NCBI GenBank assembly: GCA_014529385.2
Contig: CM043966.1
Span: 36,622,739 to 36,686,738 of the forward strand
Source: Adiantum capillus-veneris
Taxonomy: Eukaryota; Streptophyta; Polypodiopsida; Polypodiales; Pteridaceae
DNA length: 64,000 nucleotides
Reading direction: 5' to 3'
Of this stretch, positions 34,782-48,169 are shown piece after piece. Below the pieces are notes generated by a model. It saw only the letters and a list, made by a program, of their open reading frames with translations, ran no database searches and was not told where the DNA came from. Each line of letters opens with the position of its first letter. Within the stretch, counting starts at the first letter, position 1. The position numbers and the translations under genes are program-made.

Positions 34782-34998
34782 TATATCTATCAGGAGAGAG
34801 AGAGAGAGAGAGAGAGATTGTTTTGGTTACTGCCCAGGCTATACTCGTGGTCAGGCAGCGTATTACTACACCTACACAGCAATGGCACTAGCTCTAGGTA
34901 GACAAAACCCAGATGAACTTTTAGAGTATGGCAAACATCTCATGATTCGTTACAAGGGTGACGTGCCAAAAAACAAAATTGAACATGCAAAATCTTGA
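34194..34998 (+). CDS. Possible two-exon small gene (76 aa)
   Basis: Exon 1 34194-34242 would encode MEETPPLEFLQTPPTK plus one base, followed by GTGATC. Exon 2 34818-34998 would encode DCFGYCPGYTRGQAAY and YTYTAMALALGRQNP, then LLEYGKHLMIRYKGDVPKNK, ending at TGA 34996-34998. Splicing at AAAG|GT and GAGAG|AT keeps the frame. The exon 2 sequence is clearly protein-like, and the open frame ends cleanly, so it is more convincing than the join itself. The proposed acceptor lies in a purine (AG) repeat rather than a pyrimidine tract, which is a weakness. Exon 2 could instead be a last exon of Xb. No family is recognised. Confidence 0.45.
34508..34568. repeat. GGCGCGC-armed foldback, copy 2
   Basis: ACTAACGGCGCGCATAG starts it and CTCCGCGCGCCTATAGTA ends it. 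It has the same ends and similar length to copy 1 but an unrelated loop. Confidence 0.75.
34591..34653. repeat. GGCGCGC-armed foldback, copy 3 (diverged)
   Basis: The arms GTACTTAAGGCGCACGG and CTTGCGCGCCTTTAG are a weaker version of the other two. Confidence 0.55.
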
Positions 34999-35061
34999 TA
35001 CACTTCAAGTAGCAATTGTATAAGAACATGTATTACATAAATTTTGTACAATGTCATCCAC

Positions 35062-37912
35062 TCAGAGTATCTTTCTCCACTTGTGATTCACATACACCAT
35101 TGTCTCTCTCCACCTTCGTTGACTTTCACGAGCTCCGGAGTTGTTGTATGCCATTGATCTTTTAGCTTTTTGTTGTTGTAAATGTCTGATGGCTTGTGCT
35201 GTTGCTGAATTTGCCAAGACTTCTTTTGCCTGCATTCGATGAATGATTCTACGATAGAACCATTCAAATAGTTCTCTCAAACTGTTAGCCTTGATTCGAG
35301 AGCCACCATGTCGTGTGTGCCTGAAATAAGCATTTCTCGCCATGTAATGAGACTTTTTCATCCCTTGGGTATTCCATATTGCCGAGTTCCCATAATTCTG
35401 TATAAAATATGGCAAATGATTGAAGATGATGTGCTGGATATGAAAACAGATTAGTTAGAATGTTTTACAGTCACATATTTGCACATAAGAGAGAAAGAAA
35501 TACATTATAATACCATGTAGTGAGTAATCTGGGTGTCTGTCCATGCTGTCTTGAATGATTTTTTCAGAAGGTTGAGATTTTCCTTGAACTTGTTCATATC
35601 ACCTTGTGACCAGTCATCTTTGTCGCACATCAAAAATAGGATGTCTATTGATCGCCAAACCTCAGCCTTCGCGTTACGAGTAGTTGGTTCGTGGTCTTTG
35701 ACTGCAATATGTAGCTTTTTCCAGCTCTGATACTCTACCTTGCTAACATAAGATGTGTTATATATTTTTCCATGTTTTGTTAGCTTTGGATCTCTTGTAC
35801 CTTGGGGCTTAGATAAAAACCTCCGTGCCTTCACCCCACCGATGGATGGTTTGCATGGGACATCCTTCTCAGCAGTTGATCTCTTTTCATCCCGCTGGAT
35901 TTTCACATTGCCACCATGAAGCCCCATATCCGACAGTACCATTTCTAAGCACTGCAAGGCTACTTGTCGTTCTGCGGAGTTCTTAATCTTCCAAGCAAGC
36001 CCGATGTATAAGTAGACCAATTTCTCCACAATTCTACAAAGGGCATGCATTGTACAAATGTGGACATTCACAAGTGGTATTTTCAAAACCGGTCGAAAAG
36101 CAGGATCCTCAATGTGACGTGTTGGAGCTTTTCTCCACCACTTTGGGTCCATGACCTTTGCAGGCTCCATGCAGAACAAACACGGTGACTTTGCCATTGC
36201 ACCCATTCCACAATTATACATGCACTTTAATGTTTTAAGGTCACCTGCAAGATGCCACTGAACTTGAAAGTCTCCCCTTCCATCTAGACGTAGTACCTCT
36301 CCCTGGTTAGTCTGTCGATCAATCACCTCCGGAATATTAGTTCGATGGAACACCCAATATAGAATCTCATGATCTTCTTTCTTTACCTGCAACACAAAAT
36401 AAATGAGACTTAAGTAGATCTGAACATTTGAGCTTACTTGAGAATATCGCTTACCTCAAACGCACCAAGCCACCATATGTTAGATTCTGATTGAACACTA
36501 AAATATAAAGGATCATCACTGGGACACTTTGAGAGGGCTCTATTCATTAAAGTAATAGTAACACGCTCTAGCTTTTTCTCTTTAACAAGCTCACACTCAT
36601 CCAGTTTTAACACAAAATGTAATAGCCCACGTGACTCTTCAAATGTGATGTTGTAAAACTCCACCATTCTCTTCTGTAGTATCCGCAGGTCCATAAAAAT
36701 ATTGTTGAACTCATCATATGCCATGTTCGCTCCATGGCCACTGTAAGTTGCTTTAATATGAAAGGGCTGTCCAAGATAGTCTCCCTGTGCCTCGTTAAGC
36801 TGAAGCCTCTCTTTCCAAACACTTGAGGCTGATGGTAGAAGTTTGGATTTTATACCCTTCCTAACAAAGATGGATGAGACAGACTTTTGGATAGCCGAAT
36901 ATCCTCTTTTGCTTACACCAAGTGAATCAAGTGTGCCTTGTATCTCTTTTGCAGGCACTGAGTTCTCTGAAATAAAGCGGTCCACTACATTTCTTTGTAG
37001 AACCTTAAACTTCTTGTCATGTACTATATCTGCTGCCAGGCTTCTACTTATAAGTGGCTTCAATCTCTTTCCTATATTGGCTTTGGGGTCAATGTTTTCC
37101 TTGTCAGGATAGATTGAATCTCTACATGAAGACAATGCATAAGTAAATAACAGAAAATTTGCTTCACTAACACTATTTAGGCACATGAAAACAATGCATA
37201 ACAAGAAAAAACAAAAAGATTACTTAACTAAGACAATGTAGCCAACCAAGAAGCATCACCTTAATGCTCGGATTCTTTTCTTGAGACCTCCTGATGCAAC
37301 CTGCAATGTTTCAAGATTGCGCAATTTCTTCTTTCGGATACGACCACCCAAGATGGTGTCCTTCATTTGACAACTTCGCACCTTTCCTTTCAGTTCTTGT
37401 ACCTCTGTTTTATGTTGCAAAATGGTAACCTGATCTGTAGAATGTAAATGTGAAAGGCGAACAATCTCACATTGTTGAGCTTGGAGAATGCTCTTGTAAG
37501 TTTCAGCTTCTCTTGTAAGTGATTTACAATAACCCAGAAGGCCCTTTTCTCCATCACCAGCAAAGGTCAATAAGCTTGTAGGATTGACAAACGGTGGAGA
37601 CGCATTAGTTATTGGATTCTTAGGGTAGAGAGAGCCTCTCGTCCAGATATCTATGTGTTTATCTCCTTGAGCTCTGAGCGTGTCTATGGAAGCGGGAGGT
37701 ATATGTGTGTTTGTTTTACTGCGCTTAATCAATGGTTGGTACTCATTGTCCAAATCAATGTGAAGGTGATATTTGGCTCGTTTCTGGGTAACATTTGTGC
37801 CATTTGAGGAGTGCACCATTAGCCAAATGTGTAGGTTTAATGGAAAGTGAATAGCGGCTGCGGATTCGTCCCTCCATGTTAGCCTCATTCCCTCCATATT
37901 GACGAGGTTCAT
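35062..37912 (-). CDS. Transposase-like protein, four exons, 854 aa
   Basis: Exons 37912-37260, 37121-36455, 36386-35514 and 35433-35062 join at three GT-AG introns (138, 67 and 80 bases by the same boundaries) whose phases all fit, giving 854 residues with no stop. Exon 1 holds a coiled coil (about residues 145-190, ILQAQQCEIVRL). Exon 2 has KENIDPK, a DNA-binding-like stretch (GVSKRGYSAIQKSVSSIF), LPSASSVWKERL and LKLDECELVKEK. Exon 3 has WHLAGDLKTLKCMYNCGMG, then a CLFC pair and HICTMHALCRIVEKL. Exon 4 has YGNSAIWNTQGMKKSHYMAR and RHTRHGG. The order LDE, GDLK...CxxC, MHxL, YG..W..QG resembles large uncharacterised transposase-like proteins known from other eukaryotes. In those I would expect an acidic residue after QG, whereas here it is Lys (GMKK). 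Its location inside the inverted repeats supports a transposase role. Confidence 0.78.
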
Positions 37913-38079
37913 TCAATGCAACTGAAAAGAGGATTATCCCTCAGTCACTACGAACGAATGTTCAGAAGAGTAAGGAATCTACTTAAAGTACACTTTTTGA
38001 AGTTTTACTATGAAAGACCCAGCTCTTTTATTTGCCATTTTTTCTAGAGAGAGAGTGCAAAAAATACATTTTCTTAGAA

Positions 38080-38107
38080 GGCCCTCCAAATGACCTTCGA
38101 AATTTCC
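38080..38107 (-). repeat. Right terminal inverted repeat
   Basis: The minus strand begins GGAAATTTCGA and ends GGTCATTTGGAGGGCC. It overlaps the point where pogo coding sequence runs into foreign sequence. Confidence 0.88.
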
Positions 38108-39448
38108 TAATGCTAGGGACACATGACTTCCATGCCCGTCAAGGATAAGTAGATGCTTGCAATCCTTGCCCATGGTTTGGGTTATTGCATTATCAAAATG
38201 CTCCAACCATGCTTGAAAAAGGTCCCCTGTCATCCAAGCTTTATTTTGCATTGCCATGGCTGCTCTTGGCTCACAATGCTCAACATAATTCATAGTAATG
38301 CGGTTGCCCTTGAAGATATAATAGGATGGTATGGCTTGACCTGCGGCATTCACACAACACAATACCGTCATCCACTCTCGCGAATCACAAGTGATTCCAT
38401 ACACTGCTTTTGCTCCTTTCTTCGCTAACACCTTCATACCCTTGTCCCTAGAGCCTTGAAATCCGGTCTCGTCTGCATTCCAAATGTTGGTAGGTGGGTA
38501 ACAATGCTCTGTGTATAACTTCTGAAGGTTTTCATGAAGTGTCTTTACTATCTCTAGCTTGAATCTGTTAGCTCTAGACTGATCTAATCCCTCTGACACT
38601 CTGAACACTAACTTAGGATGTCTTCTGCGGAAGCCTTTCCACCAGCTCTTTCCAGGAATACCGTTTGAGAACATGGTCTGTCTTGTCTGGCAGATTTCAG
38701 CAACCTTCAGCTTTACATCAAGTACTGACACTCCATGCCCAGACTCACACTTCGAAAATATCCATTGAAGGAGAGCTTCTTCTTCTGCAATGCTCAATTG
38801 TGTTGGTGGTCCTTTTTTCTTCTTTTGGGTTCTCCCTTCTTCCCAATTAGTAATAGCAGACCTGCTTATACCAAATTGAAGAGCTCACTTGCGTAAGGAA
38901 AGGCCTTCCTCTCGGGCTTGAAGTGCTTTTTCCATGTCCTGTTCTGTCCAAGTCAAAACTGTGCGCTTTTTGATCTTTTGAGCAGTTAGCTGGTTGTCTT
39001 CTTCATTTTCAACGGGCAAGTGACTTGATGCATCTACAAGGGCTTCTATCTGAGTAGTTGTGGATGTTTGTCTGGGGAAATTAGGCTTGGCTTGTTTCAG
39101 AAGTGGTGGCTTTTTACTGGAAGGTAGAGGCTTAGCTTGTTTAGGAAGTGGTGGCTTCTTCCTTGTAGAAGTTCTGGTTACTGAGAATAGTGGTTTTATG
39201 TGGTTGCTGCTTCCATGTACCTTTGAGGAAGTGAAACTGTTGGCATAATTTTTCCTTGAAGGTTTTCCATGTTCCCTTGGGGAAGAATGATTGCTGACAG
39301 TAGACTTTTGTGCTGGTGTAAATCTTACTCTCTTTTTGCACCTTTGGGGGGATGTGACTGTGGAATTTTGTTTGGGCTGTGGCACATGTGGATTGTTGCC
39401 TTTAGTTTTGATAGGTGAAACTTCAATGGATTGTTTTCTTTTTGCCAT
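38108..39448 (-). pseudogene. Pogo/Tigger-type transposase pseudogene, N-terminal part
   Basis: ATG 39448 (MAKRKQSIEV) follows a CAG acceptor-like site. Domains: a basic Pro/Lys-rich leader to about residue 150; a psq-type helix-turn-helix (WTEQDMEKALQAREEGLSLRK, stop TGA at 38887-38885, then ALQFGISRSAITNW in the same frame); a CENP-B-type DNA-binding domain (EEALLQWIF, KSWWKGFRRRHP); and the DDE_1 core with first Asp in NADETGFQG and second in LILDGHGSHVS. It stops at 38107 where the 6.9-kb transposon is inserted; the rest is at 31222-29813. The single TGA would fit CGA-to-TGA decay. Confidence 0.88.
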
Positions 39449-39539
39449 ACCTGTGAATCAAATGTCAATATCAGGGCTAGTCTACATGATTCAGAACTAA
39501 TCAGAATTTTATTCGTTGAATGGGACATTCTGAATGTAA

Positions 39540-39900
39540 ATTTTAAGTGGCATGGAACTAAATCTAAAAGAATATGAAATGTAAAGATAAAAAATAAACC
39601 ACTTACTTCAGTGAAATAGAGCTCATGTGCGGTGTAACCAAAACTGTAAATACATGAACTAGAAAGTAGAAGTAAAAAGTTACTTGAGGAAAGCAAAATC
39701 TTATGTGGGATAAAACTGAAACTGATAGCACAGAAATAAGAAAACCAAATCTGAAAGAACATGAACTCGAAAGATAAAAAATTAACAACTGACTATAGAG
39801 AAATAAATGTTATGTGCGGTGTAACCAAAACTGAAAATATATGAACTAGAAAGTAAAAGTGAAAACAAAATTTAGGGAAGTATATTATGTGGGATGGAAC
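39540..39900. repeat. Diverged repeats of about 180 bp upstream of the pogo ORF
   Basis: GTGCGGTGTAACCAAAACTG followed by ATGAACTAGAAAGTA occurs at about 39629 and 39815, with related AAAGATAAAAAAT and ATGTGGGAT words between and after. It may lie in a 5' intron of the pogo gene (donor-like GGA|GTAAGT near 39940, acceptor at 39449). Confidence 0.65.
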
Positions 39901-39965
39901 TTAAATTGACAGCAGAGAAATAAGAGGGTAAAAAGAGACTTACTCCAAGGTAGTTTGAAACAAAG

Positions 39966-40346
39966 TCAATCTGAAATGTTTTCCAAAAGCCGAGAGTATT
40001 CCTTGACTGAGAACTTTCTTTTGGGAGGGGGCTTGGGTGGAGTCGTTTTGGGACTGTGGTCCTCCTTTGGTTTAAGGGATGAGGTTGGATGTTTGGGATA
40101 GTGGGCTTCCTTTGGTTTAGGAGATGAGGTTGGATGCTTGGGTGAAACGAATGGAGCCTTTCTGCGAGGAAGTTTGCACATGAAAATCGGTAGGACATGC
40201 ACTTTGCCACAACAACAAACCCTTCCCCCGTTCTTGTGCAACAAGAGAGATGTACAAAGAAGACCTTCCAGTTGTGGGTGTCTATCAATTAGACATGCCT
40301 TGCATTCGCAAGGAGCACTTGAGTCTATTATTGTTCTAATTGGCAT
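39966..40346 (-). CDS. Cys-rich hypothetical ORF upstream of the pogo gene
   Basis: The 126-residue frame begins MPIRTIIDSSAPCECKAC and contains a second Cys cluster (GGRVCCCGKVHVL, FMCKLPRRK). It then has a Pro/Lys-rich repeat (HPTSSPKPKEAHYPK, HPTSSLKPKEDHSPK) and ends KRKFSVKEYSRLLENISD. It is on the same strand as the pogo gene and just before its possible intron, so it may be a 5' exon or a second ORF of that element. No family is recognised. Confidence 0.4.
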   Translation of the reverse strand: MPIRTIIDSSAPCECKACLIDRHPQLEGLLCTSLLLHKNGGRVCCCGKVHVLPIFMCKLPRRKAPFVSPKHPTSSPKPKEAHYPKHPTSSLKPKEDHSPKTTPPKPPPKRKFSVKEYSRLLENISD

Positions 40347-40349
40347 CTC

Positions 40350-41175
40350 TTTTCAAAAGTCGTTGGAGAAATTTTCTGCATGCATTGAAGTGGTTTGTGA
40401 TGGGAAGTAATGTCTTAAAGGTGTGTTAAGTAGAGTTCAAACTGCCGTCACAAACTTGCTGAAACTGGGATTAATGTTGTCCTGCCTCAAACTGTCATAA
40501 GAGCAGGAAAGTGGGTATAACATGTTGAAGGGTGATGAAAGCTGAGGTTGTAGGGGAGTGTTTGTGGGCTGATGTTGCAGAGCTGAACGGGTGTGTGTGT
40601 GTGTGTGTGTGTGGATTGATGTTGCTGGATGTAACTCATCTGTCATTACAGCAAGAAAGGGTGATAGTGATAAAATTAGACCTTGTATGGGGGTGTGTGG
40701 GTTGATGTTGCAGAGTTGTAGGAGTGTGTGTGTGTGTGTGGGCTGATGTTGTTGGCTGCAACACTATCTGTTCTTGTTTAATAGTGCATTTATCTTATTG
40801 AGAAATTAAAGTTGCTGATGAAGGTTGTTAGTGTGCAGGTGGTGGGTCAGTATGCATCAGATCATGGACGGGAGGGAAGAGAAGTTAGGGTCAGTCATCT
40901 TCATCAGGGCGTTGGATTTGAAGCAGATCGTGACCTTGTTGGAACATCATATTTCTTTTATTATGTACGCGAAAGGATCCTATCATGAGAGAGAAAGGGT
41001 CCCGTCCGTCTTTATTTCCACGTTGTAAATTTTCCCTCTCAACTGGACTAATAATGGTTTACTCCTCGTCTTCTTTTGTCCCAAAAAAGTGTCCCATGAA
41101 AGGGCCCTTGTTTTTTAATGGTCCCTTTACCCTATGTTAGTAGATTATGATTTACCTCCCTCTATGTGGGGGGCA
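40350..41175. other. Non-coding stretch with GT repeats
   Basis: GT runs at about 40590-40613 and 40725-40741 sit in two copies of a GGGCTGATGTTG/GTTGATGTTGCAGAG-type repeat (40565-40630 and 40690-40760). I see no gene. Confidence 0.55.
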
Positions 41176-41560
41176 CCTAAGATAGTGAAGTTGGAGATAT
41201 ATTTGCCACCGGATGTCATTAGGGTGGGACTCAAGAGTCCACTATCAAAGGCCGGTTGCACTTGGGCCAGTGGGGGGAGTTCAGTCGCATCCAAGCTACA
41301 GTCGACACAGAAAAAGACCAGCTCAACAAGGGCAACGCGCATGCATTTGGCTCACAAACTCCTACATTCAAGGACGAGACAAATTCTCCTTAACCCACAG
41401 TCTCAGTGAAGTTATTGGCAGCGTTCGGATCTCTTGCCGGCCTTTTTGAAATATTTGTAAAGAGGAAATATCATTCCCTTACTCCCCCCGGGTGCGACCA
41501 GGCTCTTAGAAGCTAAAACTGGATTTAGAGGGGTTGAAAAGGTGAAGGCCAAGTTTAGGC
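41176..41560. repeat. Dispersed repeat with a 268-bp extra segment relative to the 26-kb copy
   Basis: Flanks 41176-41234 and 41503-41560 match 25978-26034 and 26035-26070 closely, but here 268 bases (41235-41502) stand between them. The extra segment has imperfect inverted ends (GGTTGCACTTGGG...GGGGGGAGT versus GGTCGCACCCGGGGGGAGT). It is either a small MITE-like insertion or a segment lost from the 26-kb copy between similar sequences. Confidence 0.6.
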
Positions 41561-43984
41561 AATGCAAGAATCCAAGGTTGGAAGGACAAGCGACTATACA
41601 AGTGTCTTAACGGAATGCAACCAACAATCTCCAAAGTTGGAGGAGGGAGAGGCGGGGACTCCAAATTTGGAGGGGTTGGGTTGACCCTGGGGCCTGGAGC
41701 CTGCGCCAAATGTAGCCGGCAGGGCCGCGGGCGGCCTCTCTTCTCTCTGCTTTGTGAGTTGTGACGCCATTGTTGGGAACAGGACACGTTCTTCTCACAT
41801 GGGGCAACCACAATCCGTTACTGCCGTCCACGCTGCCTAAACTAGGCTATTCCCCACCCTTTCTCTCGTCCCCGCTTGTCTGCTTCTACTTGTGCGAATG
41901 GCAACTTGGCAAGAAAGAACTCAAGTTTGCTTCCAATTTGTATGCACTCTCTTTTGAATTTGAACTTTAGAGAGAGAGAGAAGAAGAAGAAGAAAGTTTT
42001 AACATCGAAGGAAACTATCCCAAGAGACCTTAACGATCTAGCCGATGTGGGGTTGAACTCAAGACCTGTTTTTCAAGAGGGAAATTGCATAACCAATCTA
42101 CCACACTTGGGTGATAGAAAGGCTAAATCATAGCCAGGAGATGTACTTGTGAACCACCCTCTCCCTCCACCCAAACTAATGAGAGAATCCTCCAAACTTG
42201 GAGATCTTGAAAAACATGGGTATAAAAACATAATTTGTAAACCAATCTCTTAACACCTTTGCTCCAAAACACTTAGGGACAAACCCTATGAATGTCAACC
42301 TTGCTAACTATGTATACAAAAGTCAAAGACCAAAACAAAAGGTAACTGATGGAAATTGGATCAGTCCAAGCGAGTGATCTATATCAAACCATTGTATGCC
42401 TATATTAGTGTAAGATGCAGTCAAGCACACACGTGAATTCCAATCCATTAGCCAACAGGCACTATAAGCAACTATTGGATCAGCACAACTAAGAGTAGCC
42501 AGCACCTTTAGCAACTAGAAAGACTATCAGAAACACCATCAAAGATACCCCGGGTTGTAGGAGTTTATGTGGAAACACCAAAGCTTGCGTTAGCAGCCAA
42601 AAATACCATTAAAAATGTCCCTTTAGGAGTTTATGGTGGAAACACCAAGATAGAATTCACGAATGATAGCATAAAATGAACAATGACAAAAATAGAGATG
42701 GACAATGCAAATGAATGATATACTATTGGAATGGTCATGGTACTTTTGCACATAGCCAAGAAGAGGCTCATGTTTTACAGGTGAGAAGGGTGGCTATGTT
42801 TTAGCCATTGAATGGCCCTTGAACTTACACCTTGATAAATCTTCCTTGGATAATGGCATTTTTGTAGGACCACCCCAACTTCGTTCGATGTGTTTGTAGT
42901 GGTACTCCCTTTAGGTAGGAAAGGTTATGTTTCTTTGTTATGTGGCCTTTAAGTTAAGATCTTATCCCTTTTGGGTGGAGGCTAAAGCCAAAAAATTTGG
43001 ATGAAGTCACAATGATCCAATGTGTCCCCTCTAGTAGGACATGAATGTAGCAATAAGTCCTACAAGCAGGAATAGTCATTTTTCTTCCACTTACTAGTAT
43101 GTTTTTTTCACTTGTGGACTTTCAATTGGGATCTTAGCTGGTTTGATATGAGGGGTGAACCCGATGTTTTGGATCCGATGGAAAATATTCGATGTCTCTC
43201 CTTGAACAATGATATGGATGCTGAGACTAGATGCAAATCCATGTGTTGCAGACCAAAGGTGACATGTACAACAAGATGACGATGGGAAGCTTTGATCTTC
43301 AACAAAGAAGGTCAAAGCTTTGACCTTCAACAAAGAAGAAGTATGATGTGATAGGTCATGGTTAGGAAAGGGTTTAAGGCATTGGTGTTTCTTGGCATTG
43401 CTCCTTTCCTATGCTCAAAGAACTTTGGTAGATTAGGTTTTTGAGTAGTGTGGTCTTTTTTTGGGCTTCATTATGGTTCTTAGCATGCTGATTACAATTC
43501 TTCATTGAAGATTTGGTATCTATTCCTTGTTCTTATATTGGGAGAAAATTTCTAGGGACAAAACAAGGCCATAAGTTTAACTTGACCTTCCCCTTGTCAA
43601 GGATACGAGGCACATGTTTCACTCATGGTCAAATATCATGCATGTAGGTGAGGTGATGAATGCACGGATCTAGGAGACGAGACATGAAGAAGTCTAAAAT
43701 TAAGGGAGCAAGAATAAACTTTATTTTTGGCTAAATATGAGTTGCATGCTTGCTTTGCCCTCTATTGGTCCCTTGGCCTCTCACATTTAGTACCATGACA
43801 GTTGAGACTTTGACTTATCTCCTTAGGATTGGTGTTCTTAAAGTAGTAGATGGATCTATAATGCATCCTCGCATCAAGTTCCATGGCCTTATAGACCATG
43901 AGTTACGTGCACCTCTATCTCATAGCCATCAGCTCATAGACAACTAACCTCGCCCTTAGATTTTGGTTCATTCCACAAAATGTG
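41561..43984. other. No supportable gene
   Basis: The short frames here lack protein-like composition. One duplicated phrase (AGGAGTTTATG(T/G)GGAAACACCAA at about 42560 and 42631) and one CAACAAAGAAG(G/A) duplication near 43300-43330 are the only structures I noticed. Confidence 0.5.
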
Positions 43985-44722
43985 GATTCAAAGAATTTGA
44001 ACGTACATCATAACCTTGAACGATGCTCCATACACCCTCGGAAACAAGTACATGTTGCACCATGTCAGCCTATAATGGGTATTGTCTGCATCCAGTTTGT
44101 TATCAACAGACAGCATCTTGAAAACATCATTGTTGTCAGTCACAGTGAACGATTGAACCTGATGTAGAAAAAGCCCAAGCTGAGTAGAAAATGAGGAAAA
44201 AATTCATGTGCTATGTAGCACAAACCACAATAGACTGTCGAAGACTTGTTATGCAAAAAATTGGCATTTTGCACAAAAGGATGAAACTCTCTATGCAGTT
44301 TGTCTTGTAGTAGTGGAAACAAAGGCCAAAATGAGTCCAAAATCAAATTTTGAGCAAACCTAGCTTTATGAGCTAATCCAAAGTATTTATTGACCTTCTA
44401 ATGCTCACCAAAGCTCACCAAAATTGGAGAAAGTGAGTAGGGAGTGTTGGTGATGTTGGCAACTATGCCCGAGAAGACACAACCTGCTATGATACCAATC
44501 GTCGTAGGGTTGTAGGAATGCACACGCAGCTTGGAGATGGAGAACAAGTGCAAAGTGCACAACAGAGAATGTATTACTCGGTGTGCAAATACAATATAAA
44601 ATAGCCCTAGAGTGATGTACGCATATACAAAGCACGGGGGAAAAAACCACGTAGAGAGGAAAAAAAGTGACATAGTGGTTTTAAGTGTGTTCACAGACAT
44701 CACTACCATATACATAGTGACA
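43985..44722 (-). mobile_element. Copia family A, diverged 5' fragment
   Basis: The minus-strand order is LTR (about 44722-44500), a mutated primer-binding site (44497-44486, TGGTATCATAGC), the leader, and the first about 50 codons of Gag (44155 to about 43985), all alignable with A1 4448-3700. Gag is broken and the rest of the element is missing. It is clearly older than A1 and A2. Confidence 0.88.
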
Positions 44723-45820
44723 ATTAGACATTCATGGAGAATAGGCTCTTTGAAAGTACATATGGGTTTCCATGCAAAAACATGAATGATTTCTTGATGC
44801 AGGACAATGCTATGGATAGAAATGAAGAGTTTCATACAATGAGAGTGGTTAAAAACTACCGTGAGAAGACAATCTGCCCCATAAAAGTCCTGATCAAGAA
44901 TCTCTTGTAACTCTCTTGTTGATCCATGGTGCAACTTCAAGAATAGATAGAATTTTCCCATGGAAATAGAGGACTAAGGCTCTACCTTGGATGATTTTAA
45001 CATTTTTCCAAACTTTAGCTAGACCAATAGTCACGATGAAAGTAGTGATGACATTGTAGACGAACATCTTCTCGAAGAACAGAATTAAGATCAATAGGGT
45101 TAAACAACTTGGAAGAATGCATCATCCACTGAGATATAAGACGACCCGAGGTCTTTGGAGGATGTTTAATTGCCTCAAAGCACCACAAGAGAGGCAATAC
45201 CAAGAAACAACAGTTGCTCGATCTCTACATGCGGTCCACCTTTACGTAAAGAACTTCGAGGCAAGAGAATCTATGTAGAGTAACAAAAGAATGAGTGTCG
45301 GGTCAAGATGAAGTTCTTGCACAAAGCAACGTGCTAAAACCAAGAGGTTTGTGCTTGCAAACAAAGCAGTGGTCGCACAAGTGCATCACAATAGGCTCAT
45401 CACATGTATTCCTACTCCCTTTTGCACAAAGGCTTGCTGTAGAAAGACAATATCAATCAAAAAATTATGCAAAAGAGAGGTGCAAAATATTGAATAAAAC
45501 CAAGTTCCTGATATTTATAAGAATATAGTGGAAGAGAAAATGTGTTCATCATGCATTGCTTGCCCTTTTTGCCTTAACAAAAGACCAATTTTATTTTTTC
45601 ATCCTTGAAAAATATGCCATTCGTAGATAAAGAGAAATCAATAGTATGCTATCACATCATTTCTGGACCTAGGTGCTACACTCACATAGTCCTATAGTCA
45701 TGAGAGAACATATACTTGTCCCATGCATTAAGGTTGAGATGCTCTTGGCTTCAACTTTTCACCCTCATAATATCATGACCATGTGATATTATGTGCTTTT
45801 GATGGGGGTTGTGTGTGTGA
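44723..45820. other. No supportable gene
   Basis: Short low-quality frames only; nothing recognisable. Confidence 0.45.
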
Positions 45821-47880
<2,060 letters not shown>

Positions 47881-47883
47881 TAA

Positions 47884-48166
47884 TGCTATGGTCACGCAAG
47901 GCTTAGTTATCAATTATTTGAACAAATAACTAAGCCTCATTCTTGGTCACATGCAAAAAAGAGCATTAAATAAATAACTATGTCCACCCTTTGTAACTAT
48001 GCCAATTTTGGCACAGTAATGAGGTTCAAGGCTTAGTTGGAAGGATAAATGAATAACTAATCCTCGTGTGACCATGCAAGAGGATTAGTTATTCATTTAA
48101 TGCTCTCTCTGGGCATAGTTGGCTTTGTTACATATAATTGATAACTAAGCCTTGGTGACCATGCTC
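47884..48166. mobile_element. Tourist-like MITE, 283 bp
   Basis: The ends TGCTATGGTCACGCAAGG and, inverted, GAGCATGGTCACCAAGG both continue as CTTAGTTATCAATTAT, giving an inverted repeat of over 30 bp. TAA flanks both sides (47881-47883 and 48167-48169), as for PIF/Harbinger MITEs. Inside, GGCTTAGTTAT and ATAACTAAGCC repeat as further palindromes. It has no coding capacity. Confidence 0.82.
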
Positions 48167-48169
48167 TAA

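Noticed and set aside
35505-35514. Separate short gene ending at 35505
   Set aside because: The apparent stop lies just inside an intron with a good donor; splicing to 35433 keeps the frame.
41235-41502. CACTA-type element because of CACTATCAAAG near the left edge
   Set aside because: The right edge has no matching TAGTG end and there is no 3-bp duplication.
44398-44961. 187-residue minus-strand frame
   Set aside because: It runs across the family A LTR and leader and into unrelated flank; it has no protein-like motif.
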